The notes beneath the pieces are model-generated. The model worked only from the letters and a program-made list of their open reading frames with translations, made no database searches and was not told where the DNA came from. This document shows, in pieces, positions 56,401 through 63,879 of a stretch of DNA of 64,000 nt. Every line of letters starts with the position of its first letter. Positions within the stretch are counted from its first letter, which is position 1. Source of the stretch: Seongchinamella sediminis (GTDB lineage: Bacteria > Pseudomonadota > Gammaproteobacteria > Pseudomonadales > Halieaceae); assembly GCF_003457605.1 (NCBI RefSeq), contig NZ_QRAN01000015.1, positions 47,634-111,633 of the forward strand. Direction: 5' to 3'. Both the position numbers and the translations under genes were made by a program.

Positions 56401-58874
56401 TCGGTGTCCTTCAGCAGCGGCGAGGTCTTGTAGAAATTCAACTCCTCGCCGTCGCTGAGGCCATCGCCGTCGGAATCCTGCCGGGTGGGCTGGCTGAAGA
56501 TGCCGTTGTATTCATGGGCATCGCCAATACCGTCGCTGTCGGTGTCGCGATTGCGTGGATCGGTGCCCAGCTGGCGTTCGACCCCGTCGCTCAGGCCATC
56601 GCCATCGGTGTCGGCGGTGAAGGGGTCACTGGTCACCTCCCGCTCCTGGAACTGGCCATTGCTGTCCTGGACCCGGGTAACCCAGCCGCGCTGCTCCTCG
56701 TTATCCGCCAGGCCGTCGCCATCGGTGTCGATAACGGTACCGCCATTGGGCGGGGTACCGGCGAACTGCGCCGTGTTGGCGGTGACAAAACCGACATTGG
56801 TAGCCTGCACCTGGAAGGGCTGGCCGAAGCTGTCGCGCACGCCGATAACCGTGAGCTGGTAGGTGACATCGTTCTGCGACAGGGTGGTCAGCACGATCTC
56901 ACTGCGCTCCGGTCCGCTGAACGCGGCGCCGGTGATGGCCAGGCTGCCCGCCTCGCCATTGACGTTACTCTGCGCCACCACATAGTTTGCCGCCACCTCG
57001 GCGGCGTCATCCATGGCCTGGCTGAAGACCACCTTGATACTGGTATTGCTGGTTGAAATGGCACCGACCACGACCGGCGGCGGGGGCATGGTGCCGGTGT
57101 TGTCGCCAGGGCTGCTGAAGGCCGGAATGCTGAAACTGCTGCCATTATTGAGGATCAGGTTGCCAGCGGCATCGGTGAGGCCGGTCACCTGCAGCCGCAG
57201 CAGGGCATTCGAGGGAATATCCTCATTGCTCAGGGCCACGCGCGTGCAATATTCGTTTAACTGCGCCTCCGCCAGGGCGACGGATGCATAGTCGTTGCAC
57301 GTTGCGGCCCCCTCTTCCGGCAGGCAGTAACTCAGGCGATACAGCGTTTCATCGCCCGCGGTAGTGCACAGTGGTTCGGAAAACTCCGCGTACACCAGGC
57401 CGGCGCCGCCCCGGCTCACGCCGGTAATCGAGGGCCGGGTGGTGTCGCTCTCGACACTGCCGCGACCATAGAACACAGCGCTGCTGTACTCCGGGTCGAT
57501 AACGGCCTGGCCCGGCTCGTTGGCGATATTCGAGGCCAGCAACAGGTACTCCCGCACCTCCTGCCCCGAGGTCCGCAGCAGGACCGTTTTGGCGTCTGAC
57601 TGCAGGCTGGCGGAGCTGACCGTCAGCTCACCCTCCTCGATGCGCGGACGGCCATTGTCGGCGGCAATAATGCGGTAAAAGCGGCGGTCCTCCGCGCTGG
57701 TGGCGTCGAGCCGGGTATCGAAGGTCGCCAGCACCTCGCTACTGCTCAGCGAGATAACGCTGGACAGCCGGGGCCGGGCGGAAGCGACCTCCTCCGGGGT
57801 TTCGGGACGGATGACCGTGCCGCCGTCGAGCACGTTCCCGGTGTTGTCGATCACGTTGTTCACGTCCACGCTGATTACCGCGCCCGGGGGGATAAACGAG
57901 GTGGTCAGGGTGGCGGCGGTACAGAACTCATCGAGTTCCACCTGGTTGACAAAGGCCTGGAAACTGTCGGCACCGGGCGCGCAGCTTGCTGTGCCCATGG
58001 CCGGAAGACAGTACTCCACCGCATAGTTACCCGGGTTGCCGCCGGTACGGCAGACCGGCTCGGAAAAGCTGATGGACAGCTGGTTACTGTCCTCGATCGT
58101 TGCATCAATGATCCCCGGCGGGCTGGTGTCGTCCTCGCCGATGCCGACAAAACCGCCCTGGGCGTATTCCGGGTTGATATAGGTGTTGTTGACGTTGGAG
58201 ATATTGCGGATTTCCACCCGGTACTCGCGGTTGTCCTGGGGCGCCGTGGTGAGGATCAGCCGGCGCTGGTCGGCGAGCAACTCCACCGACTGCACCGGCA
58301 GTGGCTGCGCACCGGGCTCGGGCTCGCCATCCAGGTAGGGAATCACCAGGTAGGCGCTCTGGTTTTGCACCGACTGCTGGGACATCTCGTTATCAAAGGT
58401 CAGCAAGAGCTCGGTCTGGCTCAGGGTGACCACCGACTCCAGCCGCGGCTCCACGGCGGGCTCACCGATGATGCGCAGCGGCTCGCCGGTCAGTGACTTG
58501 TGCTTGAGGTCGTACTCCTCCAGGGGCTGCAGCAAGCCCGGGGAAACCACCAGGCGGCCGGTTCGCGTATCATCCGCCGGCAGCAGCTCCATGACCTCCA
58601 GTTCGTCGCCATTGGCCGCCACAATGCTGAATTCCGCCGGATCAAGCTCGTCCACCGCCACGTCATCGGCAAAGCTGACCTCGATGTAATGGGGGCTGAG
58701 GCCACGGGCATCGGTGATCTGCGCCGACTGCGGCTCGGGCGCTGGCGCAGGCGGGGCCGGATCGGGCGAGGATGACCCACCACCGCCACCGCCGCCTCCA
58801 CCACAGGCGGAAAGCACGGCGATGAGCAGGGAGGCCCCAAGAACCTTGACTGACTGTCGATTGCAAGTTCGCAT
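53463..58874 (-). CDS. Giant lipoprotein with bacterial Ig-like domains and thrombospondin type-3 repeats
   Basis: 1803 residues. A lipoprotein signal ends LIAVLSAC, followed by nine glycines. Residues to about 700 hold repeated Ig-like (Big_5-type) domains recognisable by segments such as VVTLSQTELLLTFDNEM and VISLSSSEVLATFDTRL, with regular cysteines. Calcium-binding TSP3 repeats (DTDGDGLxD) fill about 715-843 and 1276-1647. Between them is a roughly 420-residue domain with a Ser/Thr-rich alternating stretch (TKAQ/SASVTAK, SWSSSWSEESARAS) that is not a known repeat. The C-terminal 150 residues look beta-rich. Probably anchored in the outer membrane or exposed on the surface; partner or substrate unknown. 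Confidence 0.82.
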   Translation of the reverse strand: MRTCNRQSVKVLGASLLIAVLSACGGGGGGGGGSSSPDPAPPAPAPEPQSAQITDARGLSPHYIEVSFADDVAVDELDPAEFSIVAANGDELEVMELLPADDTRTGRLVVSPGLLQPLEEYDLKHKSLTGEPLRIIGEPAVEPRLESVVTLSQTELLLTFDNEMSQQSVQNQSAYLVIPYLDGEPEPGAQPLPVQSVELLADQRRLILTTAPQDNREYRVEIRNISNVNNTYINPEYAQGGFVGIGEDDTSPPGIIDATIEDSNQLSISFSEPVCRTGGNPGNYAVEYCLPAMGTASCAPGADSFQAFVNQVELDEFCTAATLTTSFIPPGAVISVDVNNVIDNTGNVLDGGTVIRPETPEEVASARPRLSSVISLSSSEVLATFDTRLDATSAEDRRFYRIIAADNGRPRIEEGELTVSSASLQSDAKTVLLRTSGQEVREYLLLASNIANEPGQAVIDPEYSSAVFYGRGSVESDTTRPSITGVSRGGAGLVYAEFSEPLCTTAGDETLYRLSYCLPEEGAATCNDYASVALAEAQLNEYCTRVALSNEDIPSNALLRLQVTGLTDAAGNLILNNGSSFSIPAFSSPGDNTGTMPPPPVVVGAISTSNTSIKVVFSQAMDDAAEVAANYVVAQSNVNGEAGSLAITGAAFSGPERSEIVLTTLSQNDVTYQLTVIGVRDSFGQPFQVQATNVGFVTANTAQFAGTPPNGGTVIDTDGDGLADNEEQRGWVTRVQDSNGQFQEREVTSDPFTADTDGDGLSDGVERQLGTDPRNRDTDSDGIGDAHEYNGIFSQPTRQDSDGDGLSDGEELNFYKTSPLLKDTDGDQISDEDEVILANRNARIADLPQPTFEIESIGLELDVRFDETSSSGTTTGETETVAATLTQSESQTRSRTSEVNDQISASVTAKAQYELGGDATVGKLTAGIEVSAGYEHSWSSSWSEESARASQEEYNKSLESAREVSEETSINRVVEDARISTLLYLSAAGDVAFTVRNLQITALVDDIRNPGRYLPVATLKPAENTPNEFNLGPLVGDIGPLIFSASGQDVFPGQVERLMQDPSGVIFRLSNYDIEDENGRNFAFTSQNITDRTTSFSLDFGGLPATEYYRVATSFGRRIGTVADSIAASEGLTTDEVRLAYGLALDDDDSFVAFDLAGKNLGVVFHDVMQDVLGLTRYDTNTDTTSPAAQASSYATSFGADGIERVTRIRQKVNSPNANWSLLSPSGLILSGQLSFGDGEVAPDDQVLFPGTGISLAFVEDQDRDSIPARLEALHGCDDSDLDGDTDNDGLDDYFEVFGAPRVPGNPEARINPGSEWLIGLAEAADYEGFASCSSADTDADGIDDFDEYSTANGYRTDAKKPDTDEDGLTDAEEINGFVAYLADADADIGSCSDHVFGAGESSAYPEFRAVFCTTDPLDRDSDNDGVWDGAELPYFANPTVDDFDDIGDLDGDGLRGFEETSGWEVTVLQLGDPRTCSGAGGQDCAAPPFNGVLPVSDPSNPDTDDDQVGDYQEFLAATHPQLADTDADGLSDDEELFGEVPDPLAGNGSNATIAIFTSALDNDTDGDGLLDGLELTPWTVRVGPTEDHYEVYSDPSDPNSDTDGLDDLAENIAGTDPNKANTDEDSWQWDDGEEVGLNIDPLDDSDMCVRSRVTDLYWEGPCTACDDVRADVRFGYKTGAASTVYTKAYFDDVIKRSVGRNADGYWGESVYMRISDITDLVLTVDDPEIWDNGWVISNTSRTTSIGVSTFDSATNTTSTYYTFKISGGNLPNTALISFTVEVMTPQDLQADPSACQDSAPAP

Positions 58875-59077
58875 GTTCTATCCTCTGGCCCCGTGTTCCG
58901 GATGCACGGCGCGTATTTATGGCAATGTCAGGATAAGGAGCGAGGAACGGGCAGAAATTTGCCCACAGTTTTTGAATTATTTTTCAAACCGAGGCCCAAA
59001 GAGGCAGAAACTGGCGCATCCGGCGCATAAATAGCTACCCTATACTGAGTTCCACTGGTGCCACCGCAGGAGTTCCC

Positions 59078-60250
59078 ATGAGTACCGACAGCATCGAATA
59101 TTCCGCAAGCCAGGCATTTGCAGCCCCACTTCCGGGCCATACCCTGCCCCGGGTGTTCGGTTCCCCGGGCCGCTATGTGCAGGGAGCCGGGGTCATCGCC
59201 CAGGCCGGCCACTATCTCTCCCGGCTGGGCTTTGGCCACAGTGCCGTTCTGCTTTCCCGGCGCTGCCTGGAGGCGGAGGGAAACGACCTGATCAGCAGCG
59301 CTGAAAACGCCGGCCTCAGCCTCGAGAAATGCATCTTTGCAGGTGAATGCTCGTTCGAGGAAATCGACCGCCATGCGGCGACCCTGCGGGCACTGGACAG
59401 CCCCGTCGACAGCGTTATTGCCGTGGGTGGGGGCAAGGTCGTCGACGCCGGCCGCGCCCTGTCGCGAAGACTGGACGTACCGGTGGCGGTGATCCCGAGC
59501 CTGGCCTCCAATGATGCCCCCTGTGCCGCGGTCTCGGTTATCTACACCCCGGAAGGGGTGACCGCCGACGCCGAGATCTACGACGAAAACCCGGCACTGG
59601 TACTGGTGGATACCGGCATTATCGCCGAGGCAGAACCCCGGTTCCTGGTGGCCGGGATGGGCGACGCGCTGGCCACCTGGTACGAAGCCCGCGCCTGCGC
59701 CTGCAACCCCGGCGGCGTCACCGTATTCGGCGGCCGCCCAACGCTGGCGGGCACCTCACTGGCCCAGCTCTGCGCAGAGACCATCTACCGCTACGGCGAG
59801 CAGGCCCTGGCAGCGGTGAAGAAATCCGAGGTCACCGACGCGCTGGAAAACGTGGTGGAGGCAAACACCCTGCTCAGCGGCCTCGGCTACGAGAGCGGCG
59901 GCCTGGCCGTTTGTCACGCCGTTGCCCAGGGCTATACCGTTATCGATCATGTGCACCGAAATTACCTGCACGGCGAGATGGTCGCCATGGGCGTGCTGGC
60001 GCAACTGGCATTGGAAAATTCGAGCGAAGAAGCGGAGAAAGCGGCACGGTTTTTTGCCGCCACAGGTTTACCCGTGCACCTGGGCCAGCTCGACATGGAC
60101 TCCGGCAACGACGAGCAACTGGATGCCGTCGTAGACGCCGCCATGGCCTTTCCCTTCATCGGCAATATGCCCCTGGAAGTCACCAGTACCAAGCTGAAAC
60201 AGGCGATCCTCACCGCAGACCGGCTGGGACTTGAAATTGCCCCCGGATAA
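59078..60250 (+). CDS. gldA: Glycerol dehydrogenase
   Basis: 390 residues, slightly longer than E. coli GldA because of a 20-residue N-terminal extension. The iron/zinc-type alcohol dehydrogenase fold shows RVFGSPGRYVQGAGVI, VIAVGGGKVVDAGRALS (NAD-binding GGG), SLASNDAPCAAVSVIY and the metal-binding region ACHAVAQGYT...HGEMVAMG with its His residues. It oxidises glycerol to dihydroxyacetone. It is divergent from the giant lipoprotein, with about 200 bases between, and followed by the tRNA-Met promoter. Confidence 0.93.
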   Translation: MSTDSIEYSASQAFAAPLPGHTLPRVFGSPGRYVQGAGVIAQAGHYLSRLGFGHSAVLLSRRCLEAEGNDLISSAENAGLSLEKCIFAGECSFEEIDRHAATLRALDSPVDSVIAVGGGKVVDAGRALSRRLDVPVAVIPSLASNDAPCAAVSVIYTPEGVTADAEIYDENPALVLVDTGIIAEAEPRFLVAGMGDALATWYEARACACNPGGVTVFGGRPTLAGTSLAQLCAETIYRYGEQALAAVKKSEVTDALENVVEANTLLSGLGYESGGLAVCHAVAQGYTVIDHVHRNYLHGEMVAMGVLAQLALENSSEEAEKAARFFAATGLPVHLGQLDMDSGNDEQLDAVVDAAMAFPFIGNMPLEVTSTKLKQAILTADRLGLEIAPG

Positions 60251-60286
60251 GCCGGCGAAAGCCTGCCCGAGACACCGTGATGCAAG

Positions 60287-60315
60287 TTCACTACCACGGG
60301 CTTTTCCCTTATAAT
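60287..60315 (+). promoter_or_regulatory. Candidate promoter of tRNA-Met
   Basis: TTCACT (60287-60292) and a perfect TATAAT (60310-60315) are 17 bases apart, about 38 bases before the tRNA. The predicted start, near 60322, is just upstream of a hairpin. Confidence 0.6.
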
Positions 60316-60328
60316 CCCGCGCTCACCC

Positions 60329-60348
60329 CAGATGGCCACAGCCATCTG
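60329..60348. other. Hairpin just upstream of tRNA-Met
   Basis: CAGATGGC-CACA-GCCATCTG is a perfect eight-base stem in the predicted tRNA 5' leader, four bases before the mature tRNA. It may guide RNase P or other processing. Confidence 0.5.
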
Positions 60349-60352
60349 CCCG

Positions 60353-60429
60353 GGGCCCATAGCTCAGTTGGTCAGAGCATCCGACTCATAATCGGCAGGT
60401 CGAAGGTTCAAGTCCTTCTGGGCCCACCA
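60353..60429 (+). tRNA. tRNA-Met (CAT anticodon), elongator type
   Basis: 77 bases with encoded CCA. The acceptor stem GGGCCCA pairs with TGGGCCC; the D arm is GCTC...GAGC, the anticodon loop CTCATAA (anticodon CAT), and the T arm GAAGG-TTCAAGT-CCTTC. The G1-C72 pair argues against an initiator tRNA. The outermost anticodon-stem pair (27-43) is T-C. A tRNA-Ile with lysidine-modified CAT is an alternative, but the loop matches elongator Met. Confidence 0.92.
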
Positions 60430-60553
60430 TTTTCTTTAATTTTCAACGAGTTATAGACCCTTACACCACCCGACTATGCCCCAGGGACAGGTAACAGCGG
60501 ACAGCCATAAGTCGGAGGCTGACCGCAGCAAGCACCAACACAGGACACACTGA

Positions 60554-61096
60554 ATGCTGAGCATCAACAAACTCGAAAAAGTCATTGAACTGGAAGACAC
60601 CCTCCGCGCCGAATACGAGGGCAAGCTCGAAGCTGCCCAGGCCGAGCTGGAGCAGGTCAAGCAGGCACAGGCGGAGCAGCAGGCACAACTGCAAGCGACC
60701 ATCGACCAGCAACTGGAGACCATCCAGGACCTCACTGCCAAGGCCACCGACAACCAGAAGGTGGAGCACCAGAACCGTGAGCTGACCAATCGCAGCGAAA
60801 ATCAGCAGGAGCAGATTGCTACCCTGAAGCAGCGGGTAAAGGCCCTGCAGAAGGACCTGGCCAGTGAGCGCGAACAACTCAAGGAACTGAGCCGGTACGA
60901 TCCCAATCGCATGAAGAAGAACCTGGATGCGAACAAGAAGAAACTGGCGGAGAAGACCCGGGCCAATGAGCTGCTGCAGAAATCACTGAAGGAAGCTAAG
61001 GGCGAGAAGCTGAAAGCCGAGCGGAAGGTGCAGGAGCTGGAGCAGGAGCTTGAGGGACTGAAGGCGGATTTGCAGCCGGAGGAGAAAGCGGCGTAG
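60554..61096 (+). CDS. Coiled-coil protein of unknown function
   Basis: 180 residues, almost entirely helical and predicted as coiled coil, rich in Glu, Gln, Lys and Leu heptads. No signal peptide, membrane segment or catalytic motif is seen; the start at 60554 follows the tRNA by 124 bases. It is like the small cytosolic coiled-coil proteins common in marine gammaproteobacteria. Its role is unknown. Confidence 0.7.
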   Translation: MLSINKLEKVIELEDTLRAEYEGKLEAAQAELEQVKQAQAEQQAQLQATIDQQLETIQDLTAKATDNQKVEHQNRELTNRSENQQEQIATLKQRVKALQKDLASEREQLKELSRYDPNRMKKNLDANKKKLAEKTRANELLQKSLKEAKGEKLKAERKVQELEQELEGLKADLQPEEKAA

Positions 61097-61416
61097 GTTG
61101 TCTCAGGCCGACACGCTGGCTACTTGAGGGTGAGGGAGGAGCGTTGCTATTGCGCAATTAGTCAACTCCGCGGAAATTCTAGGTTTGCCCGGCACGGCTC
61201 GCTCCGCCGAGGCCGGCATTTATAGCCGCTTGATGATCCGCTCCTCTACGACTCCCAGGCCAGGTATGCCTATAATCATGCCTGCGTCGGACATCGGTGT
61301 TCTCTCCATTAAACGATCTTCGCAAAATCAGTTTAATGAATGCCGGTGTACCCCGTTTATGATGAAGAGTCGACTGGAAGCAGACAGGTTCCACCTCGCA
61401 TTGATCACCAACCACA
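61097..61416. other. Gene-free interval at the start of an accessory region
   Basis: No supported gene lies in these 320 bases. The minus strand holds a 24-codon frame (61220-61294) preceded by GGAGAG, too short to call. Sequence quality changes from GC-rich to mixed composition here, consistent with an insertion boundary downstream of the tRNA-Met/coiled-coil locus. Confidence 0.4.
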
Positions 61417-61935
61417 TCAGGCAGGCTCCAACTCCAACTGGAAGGCCCGCCGCTTAGCCCTCTTGGTGGTGGCTGGCCGTAGCTCTTGGAGAAGATGGGC
61501 CGCCATATCACCAAGAACATGGGCCATAAGTGGAGGGACTGCATTTCCTATTTGCTTTAGCTGCTGCCATTCGCTCGATTTGAAAATGAATCCATCGTGG
61601 AATGATTGAAGTCGAGCGGCTTCACGAACCGTTATCCAGCGCTCGAGAGATGGGTGAACCCATTCGCTAAGGTCTCGATGCATCTGTGCCAGAATTGTAT
61701 ATGCGGGCTTATCGGGATGTAATCTACGCCACTTTTCAGGTCTCTTTCCATTCCATACATTATTTGGCAGGCTGTCACCTTTTGCTCCCGGCTTCAGCAA
61801 ACTGATGAGGTGCTTACGGCGAGCGCCAATTTCCTTTGTATGATGGTTATGGAGAGCTAACTTACCCTTTCCAAATCCACGGTTTCTTTTGACGGATTTG
61901 CTGTATATCGAAGTGTCATAGTCACTGAAAGTTGC
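61417..61935 (-). pseudogene. DNA (cytosine-5) methyltransferase fragment (C-terminal part only)
   Basis: The open frame starts after an in-frame stop at 61936-61938 and has no family start. It contains LLKPGAKGDSLPNN, the P-x-pTI region KPAYTILAQMHRD, motif IX-like WITVREAARLQSFHDGF and motif X QIGNAVPPLMAHVLGDM. Motifs I to VIII, including the catalytic PC, are missing. It is thus the end of a restriction-modification or orphan C5 methyltransferase that lost its catalytic half; no partner endonuclease is seen. Confidence 0.78.
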
Positions 61936-62096
61936 TCACTAATGGCGCCAGTAGTTCCACCCAATCGACCAACTAATCCATTGAAGCAAAAGTAATTTTT
62001 GACCGGAGACTGGTCAAGCATTCACGCCAAAACCGGTCTGATTTCGACGCCAGGCTATACGTTGAGCGCTAAACCCAAACAACTCCGCGATCTATA

Positions 62097-62762
62097 CTAC
62101 GGTTCTGCCCATTCGATCACTGCTTTCTGGCCCCCAGGGCCGAAGCTGCTATAGTCACCAGCCCAGGTTTCCAGAAAGTCGATTCCCGGGCCAGACAGTA
62201 ACCATCCCAGAACCGCCACATTCAGAACTACCGTGACCCAGAAGGCCGATCTGAATGATCGCTTCCTGGATTTGTGGCGCAGGGTCTGCTGCGCTACCAA
62301 GGCCCCAGGCCAGCCTCCAATCAGGGAAAGCCAGTGTAATGTCCCCTCCTTGGTGCGCCAATGACCATGTTGCGCCGCATTCTTGTCAAGCGCATATGCC
62401 ATAAAGGTCACCAGACTAGCACCCAGATACAGCCAGAGGATGAATGCCGGCACCCAATTCATAACGACGAGGAATACAACCAATGCCAGAAATAGGCCAG
62501 CTAAAACTAAAGCTCCCGTCTCCCCACTACGCCGCCTGGACGAGTTGATGCCCTTCCCTTGAAGCATCGCCTGGTCAGCCCTTGGACGACCACGCTCATC
62601 AGTGGTCAATGTAAAAGCAACCAACTGGCCATCCTCTGGTCGATGGTCCCGATTTCTGAAAGCGGAGATATGTAAAAACACATCCTTCCCCCCTCCCTCT
62701 GGCTGGATAAAGCCGAACCCTTTCTGGTCATTCCATGACCGGATTTTTCCTTTACGCTGCAT
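62097..62762 (-). CDS. Cold-shock domain plus DUF1294 membrane protein
   Basis: 221 residues. Residues 1-70 form a cold-shock domain with the RNA-binding motifs KGFGFI and DVFLHIS. After a short basic linker, about 80-200 is a DUF1294 region with four hydrophobic segments and the conserved YALDKNAAQHGHWRTKE and LIGGWPGALVAQQTLRHKS motifs. This fusion occurs in many proteobacteria; the function is unknown, possibly an RNA-linked membrane response. It is intact although its neighbours are fragments. Confidence 0.86.
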   Translation of the reverse strand: MQRKGKIRSWNDQKGFGFIQPEGGGKDVFLHISAFRNRDHRPEDGQLVAFTLTTDERGRPRADQAMLQGKGINSSRRRSGETGALVLAGLFLALVVFLVVMNWVPAFILWLYLGASLVTFMAYALDKNAAQHGHWRTKEGTLHWLSLIGGWPGALVAQQTLRHKSRKRSFRSAFWVTVVLNVAVLGWLLSGPGIDFLETWAGDYSSFGPGGQKAVIEWAEP

Positions 62763-62879
62763 AATTCAAATAATGTAGTAGTCAACTAATCCCGGACAGT
62801 AGCTTAGGATTTTCCTCTGTTTCAGCGGCAGATACTAAACCCCCAGGAAGTTCAGTCCAACCCCTGCCGCAGATCAGTT

Positions 62880-62935
62880 TCAGATCTGACTTTGTGGCGG
62901 CTTGATCAATGCCTCAGCGGGTATACCCAGCTCCT
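62880..62935 (-). repeat. Direct repeat, left copy: HigA-like antitoxin 3' end
   Basis: About 56 bases match 63760-63815 with five differences, both ending at a TGA at the same offset. Read on the minus strand it encodes ELGIPAEALIKPPQSQI-stop, the C-terminus of a HigA-type antitoxin. The upstream frame is open for about nine more codons but not HigA-like. It lies directly upstream of the Phd/PIN module. Confidence 0.7.
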
Positions 62936-63028
62936 CGGACCCAATCCTATAGATTACACGTTGCTATGATTCTTGCCTCTAACCAATCAGACCAGTAGAC
63001 TAGTCTTCACAGTTGTAGAGGACGCACC

Positions 63029-63268
63029 ATGAATGAAGAAATTGGTTCTTACGATGCGAAAACGAAGCTCGCCGAGATACTTCGTCGGGTAGAGGCAGGC
63101 GAAAGCTTCACGATCACCAACCGCGGCAAGCCTGTGGCCGAGATCATTCCGACTCGATCGAGCCAGCGCCGGGAGACAGAGGCTGCAATCACCAACATCC
63201 TGAACGCCAGAAAACAAGTTGTTTCCAGTGAGGAGTTGTCTGAGCTAAAAAGCCAGGGTCGCAAATGA
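63029..63268 (+). CDS. Phd/YefM-type antitoxin
   Basis: 79 residues. EIGSYDAKTKLAEILRRVEAGESFTITNRGKPVAEIIP is the Phd/YefM DNA-binding domain, followed by a charged helical tail that would neutralise the toxin. GAGG lies nine bases upstream. The stop overlaps the toxin start by four bases (ATGA). It differs in sequence from the antitoxin at 40422. Confidence 0.9.
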   Translation: MNEEIGSYDAKTKLAEILRRVEAGESFTITNRGKPVAEIIPTRSSQRRETEAAITNILNARKQVVSSEELSELKSQGRK

Positions 63269-63690
63269 CGGCCTTTGTACTGGATAACTCAGTGTCTATG
63301 CGATGGCTGTTAGCCAGCGAGAAAAGCCTGGACCAGCGCTACGCTGAACGGGTCTTGAAATCGCTGGCAGAGGCAGGGGCCGTCGTACCCAATCTTTGGC
63401 ACCTGGAGGCAGCCAATGTACTGCTGGGCGCTCTGAGTCGTAAAACACTTGAAGTCGCAGATGTAGATCGTTTTACCACACAGCTTGAGAGCCTGCCGAT
63501 CACGACCGACACCTCGACGGCAAGGCAGGCGTTTGGCCATACAATGTCGCTTGCAAAGGCGTATCGGTTAAGTAGCTACGACGCGGCATACCTTGAGTTG
63601 GCTGTCCGCAAAGGATTGCCACTAGCGACGCTCGATAAGGCCATGCGCAAGGCCGCAAAGCAGTCGAACGTGGATATCTACTTGATGTAA
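63265..63690 (+). CDS. PIN-domain toxin (VapC-like ribonuclease)
   Basis: 141 residues. PIN acidic residues are visible: Asp7 (AFVLDNSVSMRW), Glu48 (WHLEAANVLL), Asp around 105 (SSYDAAYLELA) and the final region LATLDKAM. It should be an RNase restrained by the preceding antitoxin. The module is bordered by two copies of a HigA 3' end, suggesting insertion as a unit. Confidence 0.9.
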   Translation: MTAFVLDNSVSMRWLLASEKSLDQRYAERVLKSLAEAGAVVPNLWHLEAANVLLGALSRKTLEVADVDRFTTQLESLPITTDTSTARQAFGHTMSLAKAYRLSSYDAAYLELAVRKGLPLATLDKAMRKAAKQSNVDIYLM

Positions 63691-63759
63691 TCGGCCTATT
63701 GTCTAATATCCGCAATTCATCGAACTTGAGAGTCCTATTCGACAGGCCAAAGGCCAGGT

Positions 63760-63879
63760 TCATACCTGACCTTGTGGCGGCTTGATCAATGACTCAGCGG
63801 GTATACCCAGTTCCTGATTCAACCTCCAGATCATTTTCAAGGTCAGCGAGCGCTTGTGGTCACTTTTGTAATGAAAGTG
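63760..63879 (-). pseudogene. HigA-like antitoxin C-terminal fragment (right copy), cut by an insertion sequence
   Basis: The minus strand reads FHYKSDHKRSLTLKMIWRL followed by NQELGIPAESLIKPPQ and a TGA at 63760-63762, matching the end of HigA-type XRE antitoxins (k..LtL.mirrL...lGIPAe.LI). The frame breaks at about 63879, where the end of an ISL3-type element begins. The DNA-binding N-terminal part is not in the window. The last 56 bases are duplicated at 62880-62935. Confidence 0.7.

Noticed and set aside
54690..57056. A 788-codon open frame antisense to the giant lipoprotein
   Set aside because: It mirrors the GC-rich repetitive lipoprotein gene; the predicted residues (long runs of Val, Gly, Ala) match no family and the coding signal belongs to the opposite strand.
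61220..61294. 24-codon minus-strand frame with a ribosome-site-like GGAGAG
   Set aside because: Too short and without recognisable motif; may be chance or a remnant.
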